Assembly: GCF_047948215.1 (NCBI RefSeq)
Contig: NC_134460.1
Span: 149,786,049 to 149,850,048 of the forward strand
DNA: 64,000 bases
Reading direction: 5' to 3'
Source: Lycorma delicatula
Lineage: Eukaryota; Arthropoda; Insecta; Hemiptera; Fulgoridae
This document shows positions 48,730 through 60,398 of the stretch, one piece after another. The position numbers were made by a program, and so were the translations under genes. Positions within the stretch are counted from its first letter, which is position 1; each line of letters opens with the position of its first letter. The notes under the pieces were generated by a model. The model had not been told where the DNA came from. It saw only the letters and a program-made list of their open reading frames with translations, and did no database searches.

Positions 48730-50656
48730 CATGTATTTTATTTCTGTTTAGCAATGTTATAAAAATTTACCCACCCTTTATTATAACCTTTTTATATTAT
48801 TGTTGTTTTAAAATAATTATTATGTATATATCATTGAATTATTTGTAGAGGTGGCTTATTAAATGAAGCTTATTTTTGCTTCATGGAAAGATAATGTTAT
48901 TGTATAACATTATTTTGTAGAGTAGGCAAGATTTAAGTATTAAAATTATGTAACTGGAACAGACACTATGTTCCTAATAATGGAATATAAAGAAGGAAAG
49001 TAAATCTTTTATTTAATGAAAATGAAAAATACAATGACAAAATTAAATTCATTCAGGCAATCATTAATATAAGCAATGCAATTTTACTCAGAAATTTAAC
49101 TCCATCATTTTCCTTTTTTTAATCTGATTTTAAAATGTTGCATTTAAATTTGTGTTCTTCCAACAATTTTAAAGATTAAAATCAACTTAATAACATGACA
49201 ATTGGTTTAAAAAAACAGATATTTTGTCTTTATTAATATAATAGTTACAGAATAACTTCCAGCGCATGCGCACACACACACAAACACACATGCTAGGTAC
49301 ACTTCTGCTGTTATGACCATCAAAGGAATTGTAGAACAGCAGCATTTTCATAATTAACAAAAAAAATAATGAGATATGCAATAGACAACAATAATCACCT
49401 CATAATAGAGATAGGAAAAGTAACAGTAACTTCATAATTAATAAATTAAAAAAATTATAAAATATTAAGATTACTGATTATTAACTAGCGAAAAATAACA
49501 ATTACAAAAACAGCAATAACTTCCAATTAGCAAATTATAATAAATATGAATTAATAATTACAAAACTGGCAAAATGTAATTAATACAGTAAAACAATATG
49601 TTTGGAATTATTTTATCAAAAATTAATGTCAAGTACAACAAATAACAATTAGTTTGTAATTAACAAAAATCAGTGGGAAAGATAAAAATATAAGTTCATA
49701 AAAAATGAGTAATTAAATGAAAAAAGTCTCCTCTAACAGTCAAGCTGTTATTTCAAACTAAACCTGCAACATAATGTTTTCTGTCACCATTTATTCAAAT
49801 TCAATTCATCTATCTGTAGAGTTTCTCAAGTATAATATTGAACACTGAACTCGTGCAGCACTAGATAAAATGTTTTACAACCTCTTCTTTTCCCATTTTA
49901 TCCAAAGAACAAAAGTCAGAGGTTCCGTGGGTTATTATTTAGATAAAATAGCCCTGCTCTTGCTCTAAAGTATCAGTTTATTAAATTACAATTTTCCTCA
50001 TTAAACATAATTTACATTTAAATCAAGTTCCTTAAATATTGAACTGAGGCTATTAGTTAACATTATTTTGAAATGAGATTTTTATTTGTTCTTGATTAAT
50101 TCTAAAATTTTTTTTCTATTTTAAAATCTGGGTATAAATAATTGTTTTTTTTATTGTTCAAACTACAGAGATCGTTCCACTCTTCAAATATGTAAGATGT
50201 TTTTTTCTATGATAAAATGTGTAGATAAGTGGAAGTAGACAGTTTCAAACAACGTTGCATAAAATTCAAATTAAATTTTTAACTGAATATAAATAAATTG
50301 GTTACAGTCTTGTTTCAAGATAAAAACAATAAGTTGCTGCATTACGGCACAAATTGAATATTTCTTTTTTTAAAGAAATGCTGCAAACATTTTCTACCTT
50401 ATTGTACATCTTGTGTTCCTTGTACTTGAATATCAAGTGCTAATCTAGAAACCGTATTAAAAGTATTGATTGTCACACTTAATGTCATTGTTATGCATTA
50501 TGTTATTAAAAATATTCAAAGCAGATTTTGCTACAGATAATTTTTACTTTAAAACCAGGAAGTATTATGTAATATGTTTTTGCAGAAAAAATTAATATTT
50601 TTAAAAGTATAATTTTTTTGGATGTCCAGTTTATTCATTTAACACAGGTCGCTAAG
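48730..50656. other. Intergenic, AT-rich
   Basis: No gene or repeat assigned. There is a short ca-rich run at 49266-49289. Confidence 0.55.
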
Positions 50657-50960
50657 TTATACTGTTGGAAGATGAAAAGATTTCTCATCAGATAAGGGAA
50701 GAAATTCTTCAATATTATGTACGTAGTCTGTTTCATTTCTAGATTGTTCTAGCATTGTCAGATTAAATGGTGGTATGGATACAGATATCTTCTCTTCCTG
50801 TGGTACCAGCTTTAGAATTAAGGATACATCTGCATGTTTTACAAACTTTCTATTTTTGAATGAAAATCCAAATATATTTCTCAAACAAAAGTAGCAGTCG
50901 GTGAAGCGATCCTTAGGTTCATGACAAACCAGCAGTATAGCAAACGGCATGGCTCGTCAT
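50657..50960 (-). pseudogene. Fragment of the unnamed multicopy protein family (second copy)
   Basis: The minus-strand frame (97 codons) contains MPFAILLVCHEPKDRFTDCYFCL near its start and an IPPF motif further on, then an acidic stretch. The block EPKDxxTxCYF is shared with the 7.9-kb copy ([12 protein letters not shown]). Here the CxxC-like YFCL cysteines are kept. The rest of the family's length is not found to the left, so it is a short N-terminal piece. Confidence 0.65.
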
Positions 50961-51755
50961 TTCCCCTTCAACCATTAACCTGGTTATTGAGCATGATATG
51001 CAGATAACATGAGGCGCCTGAGTGCATAATGAAAATAAAATTTATAAGCTGTTTTTATCGATTAACAAATAGTCCTTCTTTGAGATTTAGGCGTAAATTT
51101 ACCACAGACTTAACAAAAAGTGTCATGATTTGAATATCCATGAATTATATTGCAGAAACCATGTTGTAACAAATAAAAACAAGAAAATTTACTTTTGTAT
51201 TATAAAGTATCGATGAAAATGTAGCAAAACACTAATAACTGTGAAACACAACACAAGTATAGACAACCAAGACCGAATAAGATTTTAAGCTCTGCGGTAG
51301 GCAACAACTAGATATCATGTTTGTACTTGTCTACTTCCCACGATACAGTGTGCGTATTTATTTATTTTCCTTTATTAAGCTTGTATGCGTATTGCTTAAA
51401 AGTAAAAATGCAGAAACTATTCTTAATTGTAACCAGTAGTTGATCAAAATGAGTTTATAATAAAATGTTTACAAATTTACAATTTACATAAAACGTTTAC
51501 GTGGTAACAATTTCAATAGCATATTTGAAATCAGCACCCAAATTACAGTGAAAAAAGTGGTGTAAAATGTTAGAACAACATAAATTTTATGCGACTAGTG
51601 TAATCAACTTGAAAGGTAAATAAACAAAACACAGATTTATTATTATCGTGGGAAATATTACTGCATTATGATACTTATTGCAATGTATTTTATTCCTTAA
51701 AAAAGGTTTCTGAATTTCAGGCTTAATTGCATGAAACATTATTGTTTTTTTTCCT

Positions 51756-51860
51756 TCAGCCATTTGACTGGTGTGATGCAGCTCTCCAAGCTCTTCCCTC
51801 TCTAGTGCTAGACGTTTAATTTTGGTATATCCACTACATCGTACATCCCTAAGAATTATT
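51756..51860 (-). pseudogene. Short 3'-end fragment of the 62.1-kb LINE family
   Basis: On the minus strand the sequence reads VRCSGYTKIKRLALEREELG, as in the last residues of the ORF2 of this family (GYTEMK at 40.36 kb). It continues through the 3' end to a t run at 51749-51755, which is the A tail. Only about 100 bp remain. Confidence 0.75.
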
Positions 51861-51869
51861 GTTAGCAAA

Positions 51870-52569
51870 ATTAATTAAATGTTATTTCCCATAAGTTAAA
51901 AAAAAAAGTTCAAACTATAGTAAGTTAAAAATTTTCCGTAAAAAAAAAGTTTGACATAATAAGCTATTTATTTCCAGATTATAGTTATCAAAACGTCCTT
52001 ATATAAAATCAAATTTCTTTATTTTTTTACCTTTACTTTTAACAGAGGAAAAATAACAATATCTGGTATTACAGAAAAGATGTATGAGAATCAACTACCG
52101 CATTATTAATTCATTTGCTTGTATTCATGTTCAGAATTACTCTGTATTAGTCATATGCTATCCGTAGCATGTATTTGAAGATTAACAACTCCCTATATCT
52201 GTATTATTATACATGTACTATATGATAGTATGTTAATACTATAGTATTATGTTAGTATAACGTGAAATTGGTATGCTTGTTTGTTTGTTCATGGTAATCT
52301 CAAGAACTAATAAAAAATGCCAACACTGTTTTAAAGCTTACACATCCCGAGTGTAATAGAGTATACAACAGTTACATAATATAACTCCTCAATATTTTTC
52401 CCCCCTATTGGTATACCTTTAAGAATTAATAACAGATAAAAAATAAAGTCTCATCTTGTGAATTTCATTATATATCCAGCAAACTTTGGAATCAGAAACA
52501 TATCATCGCTTTTTGAAATGATTTTAAATTGCTGTAACCCCTTCAGATAAATGAGTAATATTTAAGTGT
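51870..52569. other. Intergenic, AT-rich
   Basis: Nothing recognised. Confidence 0.55.
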
Positions 52570-52745
52570 AAAAAAGTAACTCGCTCGTCCGGTCAACTCG
52601 GTACCGGTGCGTTAAGCTTCGCGGCTACACCGGTCTGCCGACCGTACAAGCGAAGTTGTGAAATTAGATTAGTTTAGTTAGTGCTTATCGTCGCCGCTGG
52701 TACCGCCACAACCGCGCGATTTATATATGGTATGTGTGCGCGCTT
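52570..52745. other. Isolated GC-rich island
   Basis: About 170 bp of GC-rich sequence in AT-rich surroundings, with repeated ccggt/accgg and cggtaccg elements and a poly(A) block on its left. I see no reading frame or tRNA fold. It could be a repeat fragment or a promoter-type island. Confidence 0.4.
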
Positions 52746-54400
52746 AAGTTAGAATCATTGAATTAAATAAACGAAAATATATTATATTTAATTAAAATGA
52801 TAAATATTTTAAATTAAGTTGTATGAGTAAGCCGTGCATCAGAAACAACTGTGTTTCAGCTGTTTTAAATGGTCTATCGTAAGAAAGTAAATTAAAATAC
52901 GTAATGATAATTAACAGTTTCTCGCTCCCTTACCCCGTCTCGCATGCCTTTAACCCTCGGCGTCTTAAATTAGTTAAATGAAATATCGCAATATTTCAAC
53001 CTTTTATATTTCTTCAAAATATGTTTTATCATTAGAAAAAAAAATAAAATCAATATCTGAGTTTGTCACCGTCGACCACCTTTCTTCCTGAAGGCCTCTA
53101 GCCTTCTAGACCTCCCTGTAAAATAAAAATAATTAAAATGTTGTGTCATCCAAGAGTATCAAGCTGTTTTATCTAAAACGCCTCTCAATTAATAAAACTT
53201 GAAAAATTTGAAATTTTTTTTCAAAATTTGTTTTGTCATAAGAAAGAAAAAAAAAATAAATAATTTAATCTTGTTCAAGAGGTTTTGGCATCCCTGCCCC
53301 TCTCCCATGTATCTCTGTCCTTTAGCCCCATAAATTTAACAAACATTGATTTATTGAATTATTTGAACTGTTTTTTTTTTTAAATGTAATGTACCTTAAA
53401 AAAAAATGTTAAACTATTTAGGAAAATAAATAGTTCGCGCCTTTCTACCGTTTAAATAAACTTTATAAAATAGTGTCCTTCTTTTTTAAAATGTGCTATA
53501 CATTCAAAAAAAAAAAAATCACTAATTCAATACTGAAAGTTTGGATGTATAAGCTCATATTTTTCGAAGAGTTATGTTTCTTGGAGGTTAGTAAAAACTT
53601 CATGAAATTGAAAGTTTCGACACTGTTGTTCATCCAACTGTTCTTTAGTTCTTATAGCCGTCTGTTAGCAAATGAAGGAATCGTGTGATATTCTACATTC
53701 GTTTTCAAATTACTTCATCATCAAGGATCCCTTTGCATTTTAAGCATTCATTTATATAAATTTAATAATTAATAAATTTTATTATTCGCTTCAGGTGATG
53801 AAAATAAATATTCTTCCACGGTTCTAATCATTCTTATTCAATATTTCTATTTTTAGTGCAGTAAAAGATTCAATCGTGTCGATTATTCTGATCCTCCTCG
53901 GGTTCCCTCAGCACTCTCCAATTATGGAAACTCAATCGGCGTAGGAGTTAAAGTTATAAAAATAACGTTTGAAAAAATTATTGTTAATAAACTTTCGTAT
54001 ACGTGTTCTCATTAATGTTTAAAAAATACCCAGTGCAAAGTACATATTGGTACTTAACCTTTTGGTAATCTTGCAGATCTGGTAATCTGCTTGGTAATCA
54101 GCAGATCTTGTTTTACTTTCTATAGCGATGTATGCTGCTGCAGAAGCTTTAGTTTTAGCTGCAAAGTGTGTGGATCAGTAAAAAAAAAATCTAAAAAAAG
54201 AATTGCATTTGGTCTTTTATACATCGATAGGCCTTCAGACTACAATAGAGAGGTTTTGACCGTTTCGCTCCAACGGTCTGTAATAACAAAAAATATTTTT
54301 TTTTATTAAATAAATTTTTTGTTTATTTATTTTAAATTTAAATCCATCTGGGAAGTTAGCCTTTGCATTTAAAATCGTAATTTTTTGTTAATTGGTTTTT
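52746..54400. other. Intergenic, no gene recognised
   Basis: Alternating AT-rich stretches and short C/T-rich patches (52930-52965, 53080-53120, 53290-53335). These suggest two or more diverged copies of one roughly 200-bp unit, but the alignment is weak. Confidence 0.35.
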
Positions 54401-54429
54401 TGATTCGGCTACGAGGCCGAGGTATTTGG

Positions 54430-54840
54430 AATTTGGTTTCGAGCCGGGCCTATATATCGGAGCGAAACGGTGATAAATTTCAATGCACCGGTTCTAAATT
54501 TCGAACAGTTGCCCATCTCCCGCCTCACGATGGAAGCATGGCAGCAAGAATGGCACGCCACGACCAAGGGAAGATCCATGTATAGATTTATACAGGATCT
54601 GGGGGATGGTATATCTCTCCTTCGTTTTTAAGGGCAACGGGAGCCCGAGTGATCCCCAACCATGTAAATTTAAACCGATATTTGTTTCGGTTCCACCTTT
54701 TTTCGAGGAATTGGTTTGCTTGGCATTTCTCCCGCCACCACCCCATTCGGTTGCCCTAAAGCATACGACCGAAAATCTGTGCCACAAACGGCTACTGAAC
54801 GACGAAAATAGTTTAGCGACCATTGTCCGAACTAGCTCTT
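54430..54840 (+). pseudogene. LINE ORF2 C-terminal fragment (+ strand)
   Basis: One + frame reads TMEAWQQEWHATTKGRSMY then RFIQDLG from 54523 and stops near 54630. The pattern WQxxWxxxxKGRxxYxFIxxL is what follows the reverse transcriptase/RNase H part in several insect LINE ORF2 proteins. The following 200 bp have no clear frame. It lies tail-to-tail with the minus-strand fragment at 54.84-55.39 kb. Confidence 0.5.
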
Positions 54841-55390
54841 AGAGCTAACCAAAAAGCGTGAGCGGAATACCATGCACTGAGTACCATGCGTGAGTGGTAC
54901 CATACACTACTCGCTTGCGTGTCCCATCCTACTTGTCATATATCACTAAAATGGGTAGGCGCATCCCCTCACCTACTAAAACATATGACTGACTATCAAT
55001 ATTTAATTTATCTTGTCAAAGACAGCAAATAGCTGCCACGCCTAGGCGTGGCAGCACAATATCAACAAGTACTTGTCCACCATTAAAGCGCTTGGAGCCT
55101 TAATCTGACTGGTAACCAGCCATATCTCTTGGTTAGCTTCCTACAGCAGCGCGGTAGGATTCTTTTCCCTTAGATGAACTACTAATGTCGGTTGAACATA
55201 GCAACCGCATCAAGGAACTCCCGGATGGTCTGACAATGCGGTTCTCGCCACATTGACTCGCCGCTTGTGAGTGGCCAATTTTCCCCTTGACCTCTTAAGT
55301 TCCAGGGTGGCCCGGTCTCTGGCCTCTCCTAAGAGCAGGACAGTCAAACATCAGGTGCTCATTTGACTGGACCTACCCGCAGACCTTTTG
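54841..55390 (-). pseudogene. LINE ORF2 C-terminus and 3' end (copy 2)
   Basis: Homologous to 26510-27150 on the same strand. The minus-strand frame reads DCPAL, then after a one-base shift EARDRATLELKRSRG. The 3' non-coding blocks (ggttgaaca, catcaaggaactcc, gggtaggcgcatcccc) are shared. An added segment at 55035-55060 contains the palindrome tgccacgcctaggcgtggca. Confidence 0.6.
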
Positions 55391-55525
55391 TTATCAGTTA
55401 CAGGAATATAACAGAATAATTATTTCTTTCTATGTTATCACGTCACGTTATTCAAACCGCTGAATAACGATTTGTTATCAGTTACAGAAATATAACTAAA
55501 TATTTCTTTTTATCTTATTACGTTT
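55388..55525. repeat. Imperfect tandem repeat
   Basis: The block ttgttatcagttacag.aatataac ... atttctttytat.ttat is present twice (about 55388-55444 and 55470-55525). Related ttgttatca pieces occur further right, at about 56160 and 56200. Confidence 0.6.
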
Positions 55526-55688
55526 TTATACAAAGTTGCAATTAAAAAATAACATTTAATTGATAAGTTTTAACGGACGTGTATACAGAGATAACACGTT
55601 TTAATAAAATAATTATATCTTTGATATCATATGCAATATTTTTTTCTTTCTCACAGTGATAGTAGTAATTAAAATTATTTTTTTATTA

Positions 55689-55700
55689 TCATATGTATTT

Positions 55701-55736
<36 letters not shown>

Positions 55737-55737
55737 A
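55689..55737. repeat. (TC)n microsatellite
   Basis: Simple ct/tc run of about 49 bp. Confidence 0.95.
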
Positions 55738-55831
55738 GTGATAATAATTAGATTTATTTATTATCGTGGTTACACAATTGCAATTAAACCCGCGTAATTG
55801 TTATAACACTACAATTAAAACTGCATATACT

Positions 55832-56120
55832 CTCTCTCTCTCTTTTCTGTTTAGCCTCCGGGAATTACCGTTCAGGCATTACTTCAGAGGATGATATGTA
55901 TGAGTGTAAATGAAGTGTAGTCTTGTACGGTCTCAGTTCGACCGTTCCTGAGATGTGTTGTTAATTGAAACACAACCACCAAAGAACACCGGTATCCACA
56001 GACTAGTACTCAAATCCGTGTAAAAATAACTAGCTTTACTAGGACTTGAACGCTGGAACTCTCGACTTCCAAATCGGCTGATTTGGGAAGATGCATTCAC
56101 CACTAGACCAATCCGGTGGG
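55832..56120 (-). mobile_element. Full-length SINE (family 1), young insertion with perfect 16-bp target duplication
   Basis: The minus-strand copy has an A-box region (accggattggtctagtggtg on the minus strand) and a B box (cgttcaagtccta on the minus strand), the usual body, and the tail ggaggctaaacagaaaa followed by a ga-rich end. The flanks taaaactgcatatact at 55816-55831 and 56121-56136 are identical over 16 bases, indicating a recent insertion. Confidence 0.92.
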
Positions 56121-56229
56121 TAAAACTGCATATACTAAAAATTGGTAACAAAACAGCCAAGTTGTTATCATACACTGCAATTAAAACAACAGTTTTTTTT
56201 GTTATCACACTGCAGTTAACTTAGTATTG

Positions 56230-56231
56230 AG

Positions 56232-56270
<39 letters not shown>
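56230..56270. repeat. (TA)n microsatellite
   Basis: About 40 bp of ta repeat marking the left edge of the region containing the polymerase remnant. Confidence 0.95.
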
Positions 56271-56274
<4 letters not shown>

Positions 56275-56339
56275 AAATATATATCTTATAAATATCGTTC
56301 TATCATTCTCTCTTACTATTTCTCATGATTACACCTACA

Positions 56340-56690
56340 GTGGAGCGTGTTTTTACGATGGCAGCGTCTACTGTGGAGCCATGTATTTATGGCTGCGTTC
56401 CGTGATTTCTTTGAGATAAGGGAACGTGTATTACGTTCGATCAACAAGAGGTTGAATACGCCACAAATGATCTTATGATGGCGATAATGCCCACAAGACG
56501 TCGGTCTTTACGTTTTCTGTTTAGGCTATAATGACCGTATGGAATAGTGTCGATTTTGTTTTCTAATTGTAACATTTGTCGTCGTATGGTGAAAGCGATT
56601 TTTTAGACTGCTTCATGGAATAGATATTGTACAGAGTGCTTATGATTCCGTACGTGCTTGTAAACGTAACGGAATCATTAAAAATACTTT
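56340..56690. other. Unassigned sequence next to the polymerase remnant
   Basis: GC content is higher than the surrounding intergenic DNA and similar to the polymerase segment to its right. Short minus frames show no motif. It may belong to the same element. Confidence 0.35.
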
Positions 56691-58810
56691 TTTTTAAAGG
56701 TTGTGCCTAAGATCTTTAGCAATGGATACTCTAGGAATACCCTTTGCTACATTTGTCTTGTTCTTATTAAAGTCGAGAATGCTATACATCTTGGCACGAA
56801 GACCAATAAATTCACGAATAACTTTTCCATTCATTTCGTCTTTGAACTTTCCAAGCCGTTTCTCATTGGTATTACTAAAACATTTATGGTCGCTGGGGTA
56901 ATCTGAAGTGTCGAATCGATCGATATCGTGTAAACGTTATAGGTCACGATATGATACATCAAACTATCCGTATCGGTCATTAGAAGCTTTATGTTATGAT
57001 CGTACTTTTCCATCATGTAATCATGATGGAATTCGTACATGATCATTTTACTAATGTCCAATACGGCGAATCCGATGTATATAGGACGATTGAGAAATAT
57101 TTCCGTGTGCAACTTACTCCGATCACCACCGGGGTATAGACATACCAATCCTTAACTCTCGGTTTTGCAATCACCGTACACCGCGTTATTCATCAACTTA
57201 AAAAGGTCCTTTACAAAACTTTCGTGCTTGTGCACGCTTTTCAGTATTAAAGTCGATGTACCGTTTAAGCCAAGGCGACAAATTCCAGAACTCTGTGAAC
57301 CTTTTTCACTTTCAAACCAAGTCGGGTGTACAACTTGAGGTTGTGTAATTCTTTCGTATACTCAAGATCCACTTCCAAGATAGCCCTTTTCACCGCGATC
57401 GTCTACAATGTTAATGTCGAGACGTCAATCTCATCAACCTCAACCACCTAATGTTGCCATGGGGTAAGGCTCAACCATGGCTGATCTATATAAGTTGTTG
57501 CAGTCATAATATTGAAGCCAGGACGTGGGTTTTGATGGGTCATACTGGTCTGGAATAATTGGGTTGTTCGCCTTGGCGTATCGGATAGATGCCTTTACGG
57601 ATTAAACAATCCCTTTTATCGGGTAGCGGGAAGCAAGAGGTGAGTGTTTTAAATACGGCGTCTTTATCTTGACAATGTTTTACCAGATTCTACAAGTTTT
57701 TCGAGAGACGATGAAAGAAAATAGTATCAAAGAACTTCAACGGACCGACAGACAGTGACTGCAATCACTCGGACGTGTTGACGATGTAGTTTATCTTTTT
57801 CATCGCCCTTGTATTTTCCCAAAGCTTGAACTATATGATGGTTATCGTAGCCGCGGATGTTATGAAAAAATACCGAAATATGCTCGATGCGTTTACAATT
57901 TTTATTGCACTCGTTATGACACGCACCAAGAAACCGCCCTGTTGTATGCGAGTGATGTACCTGATCGTCGTTCAACTCGCAATGACATAGAAAACACTCG
58001 GTAGCCCTGTGAAATGTTTCAGTGTCTTCGGGCGTCATCACTATCGGTTTTTCGGTAATCATAATTTTGTACAATCTATTGGCGTGACCGAGCAATTCAT
58101 TTAACATCTTTTCAACGATTTTTTTTATCACTAGTTTTCGCTCGGTAGACTACAAGACCTTCACATATCTGCCATTCCTCATCGACGATTACGTAGGCGT
58201 AACCGGACGGAAGATGTTGGGCTACCTTATCAGTAAAACAAGTGTTGGGTTTAGGGGTGCCAGTGTCCATCGGATGTACAAATGATTCAAAATCTGCATA
58301 CACCGCATAAGGCGTAGTGTGGACGAGTAGTCCCTGAACTTCATCACACATTCCTTTTCTTTACTGGGATTGGGTAACCTTATCCGTTGTGCACCGTGGT
58401 GTCGCTTACATTCCACCAGATGTTTGTTTAAATTTTATCTAGCAACAAGTGGATCCGATGAACCGAAGGGGTGCAAGCAGTACGGACAGTATTGACTGCT
58501 ACAGTGAGTCTTTGTGAGACCCGTAAGGAAGCGAGATAACCCGTTTTTACCAGGTTTGGAATTAATAAGGCAATAACGAAATTTATCCATCCATTACCCA
58601 TCCACTGCCGTTGTTGATGAACTTTGTCAGCGTCTCTACGATTTTCTCCATAGATTCGATCCAAAGTTCATCCACGACGACGATGTTTTCCTCCAAATTG
58701 ATCACCGTCCTGGTTTTTCCGTGCAAATACAGATTTGTGAATGATGTTTCTACTCCGTCTTCGAGACGCGTCTGCTTCATCAGTTCGATATTTGCGGCAA
58801 TATACCTGTA
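56690..58810 (-). pseudogene. Broken family B (protein-primed type) DNA polymerase of a Polinton/Maverick- or adintovirus-like element
   Basis: Minus-strand segments in shifting frames follow the order of a Polinton-type DNA polymerase B. From right to left: NNGSGWVMDG and YCLI (58570-58620); the Cys/His block CPYCLHPFGS (about 58480); HTTPYAVYADFESF, the exonuclease DxE box (about 58300); ATECFLCHCELN with HSHTTGRFLGACHNECN (57880-57990) and VFFHNIRGYDNHHI (about 57850); YDCNNLYRSAMVEPLP, the polymerase D-NNLY box (about 57490); YIGFAVLDISK and LLMTDTDSLMYH, the DTD catalytic box (56960-57080); and a Lys-rich C-terminus to about 56700. Frameshifts and stops break it into at least five pieces. 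No capsid, integrase or protease gene and no long terminal repeats are seen here, so the host element is uncertain. Confidence 0.85.
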
Positions 58811-59073
58811 GAAACGAAAGAAAACTAATGTTAGTACATATTGTATTTTTTTTCTTTATAACTGAAAAAAGAGATTTTTAATAACACATACCATCTTCGT
58901 ACACATAATGAATAGTAATTTAAGTAACATATTTATAATAGTTACCATTTTACGTTGCCGTCAAACGCCTACCTTCTTCCTTCAAACGGTTCAGGATGTT
59001 GGTCTGATACCGTAGAAGGATTGAGTGAAGGTATAGCTCCTCAAAGTTAGACAGATCCCATCAAAGATGGGAT
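58811..59073. other. Spacer upstream of the polymerase remnant
   Basis: Minus-strand sequence just before the polymerase segment contains tttctttcgtttctacag at 58806-58825, a good splice-acceptor-like string. Further up, minus-strand gaaggaagaaggtagg near 58975 resembles a donor. I cannot show that these are used. Confidence 0.3.
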
Positions 59074-59131
59074 CGCGTCGGTCTGTCGATTCTTCAGTCG
59101 AGCGCCGCATCCCGCACGGTAAACATCCCGC
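59074..59131. repeat. 58-bp GC-rich repeat, copy 1
   Basis: Identical over all 58 bases to 60158-60215, same orientation. Begins cgcgtcggtctgtcgattct and ends ggtaaacatcccgc. Confidence 0.97.
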
Positions 59132-59640
59132 GACATTGTTGTTTATTGCTCGGATAACTGCCGGTGATGCCATTTCTATTTTTATGGTAATATCTGAAAC
59201 AAATTAAAATATATTGTAACATTGCTTTTTTTCAATAAAAACATGGTAATTATTTTATGTTTGTGTGAGTGTTTCAGGTGGTGGTGGTAAATGAAGATAT
59301 ATTTTTTCTATTGAATTGTTTGATTTATTTTGTTGTTTTTTTCTATTTAATTTTTTATATTCATATTATTTATTATTTTTAAAATTTTTTTTATTATATA
59401 CTAATTTTTTTTAATAATTAAAGTATTTTTTTTTAATTTTTATTTGTTTGAAAGTTATTTAATAAAACCGTCACATTTTAAATTAAAACTTACCTTGCTA
59501 ATTAAGATGAAATCGCGTTTAGCAATTGACGTGAATACATGAATCGATGTATTCACGTTCACCGTCAGATTGCGAATGATGAAATCGCGCAAAGTTTTTC
59601 ACTTATATCCAGACACGGCTGGTTTTAACCGGATCAACCA
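59132..59640. other. AT-rich spacer
   Basis: AT-rich, with poly(T) runs at 59390-59440; nothing recognised. Confidence 0.5.
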
Positions 59641-59658
59641 CACCCATCCAGTCCAAAG

Positions 59659-59676
59659 TGTGTGTGTGTGTGTGTT
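59659..59676. repeat. Short (TG)n tract
   Basis: Nine or so tg units. A reverse-orientation (ca)n tract at 60318-60338 flanks the other side of the GC-rich block. Confidence 0.9.
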
Positions 59677-59679
59677 TGT

Positions 59680-60310
59680 AGGCGAAACGATAAACACGCA
59701 ATCTACTTTGTTGTCACGACCTGTCGAACAGGATTAAACATGCTAATTTCCTGTTACGATTGTCATCCGTCGCTCTGTCTGCGCAAGCGCGGCAGAGGAA
59801 CGGGTTCGAGGCGCGCGCGCGCCACCGACCCCTCTCTAACGGGTTGGTCACACGTTAGTCAAGCACCGCTTCTCGCATGGTGAACATCGTCGCTCCGCGC
59901 CACGGGACGAGCGCGCCACGACGACTAGGATCATCCTCGAGGTACGTCTTCGGCAGGGCCGTCGTCGCTGCAGCCGCCGCCGCGCTCTCTAGGTATGTCT
60001 ATTTTTGGGGGTATCCTGTCAAACAGGATTAAACATATTCATTTCCACCACCGTCCCGTCGGTCGACGCGCCGCACGCACGCGCAGCCGCCGCGACCAGG
60101 CCTCCAGCAGGGCGTGGCCGGCCTCCCGGATGACGACGAGATCTTCGCTGTGACGTCCGCGTCGGTCTGTCGATTCTTCAGTCGAGCGCCGCATCCCGCA
60201 CGGTAAACATCCCGCACCGCTCCGCCGACGCACGCATGTGAACAGCCATCGCCTCCCGGTGCGATCGCCTCGACGACAAGGAACATCCTCGGCGTCTAAA
60301 TATTTACTCA
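59680..60310. repeat. GC-rich block of degenerate roughly 300-bp tandem units
   Basis: cctgtcgaacaggattaaacat (59721) recurs as cctgtcaaacaggattaaacat (60017). About 140 bp later each is followed by a variant of cgca.ggt.aacatc (59869 and 60195), then by gacgac.aggaacatcctcg-like sequence (about 59920 and 60272). So two diverged units spaced 297 bp are visible, with the 58-bp repeat inside the second. Frames over it (Arg/Gly-rich) have no recognised domain. Confidence 0.6.
60158..60215. repeat. 58-bp GC-rich repeat, copy 2
   Basis: Identical to 59074-59131, 1084 bp away in the same orientation. On the minus strand both could encode GCLPCGMRRSTEESTDRR, but flanking frames differ, so coding is unproven. 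Confidence 0.97.
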
Positions 60311-60398
60311 CACAAAAACACACACACACACACACACAGACTAGTGTGACGTTAAAACTCAACGTCAGTGACTGCAGCGGCGGTTACAGGTACTAACA

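Noticed and set aside
54494..54842. 109-codon minus and 78-codon plus frames
   Set aside because: The recognisable protein wording (WQQEW...KGR) is in a third frame on +, so these are shadows of a LINE fragment.
56701..56906. Two overlapping + strand frames
   Set aside because: Antisense to the C-terminal part of the polymerase remnant, which reads on the minus strand.
60029..60362. Two Arg/Gly-rich minus-strand frames over the GC-rich block
   Set aside because: Both are open mainly because of GC-rich composition; they contain the 58-bp repeat in different frames and no known domain.
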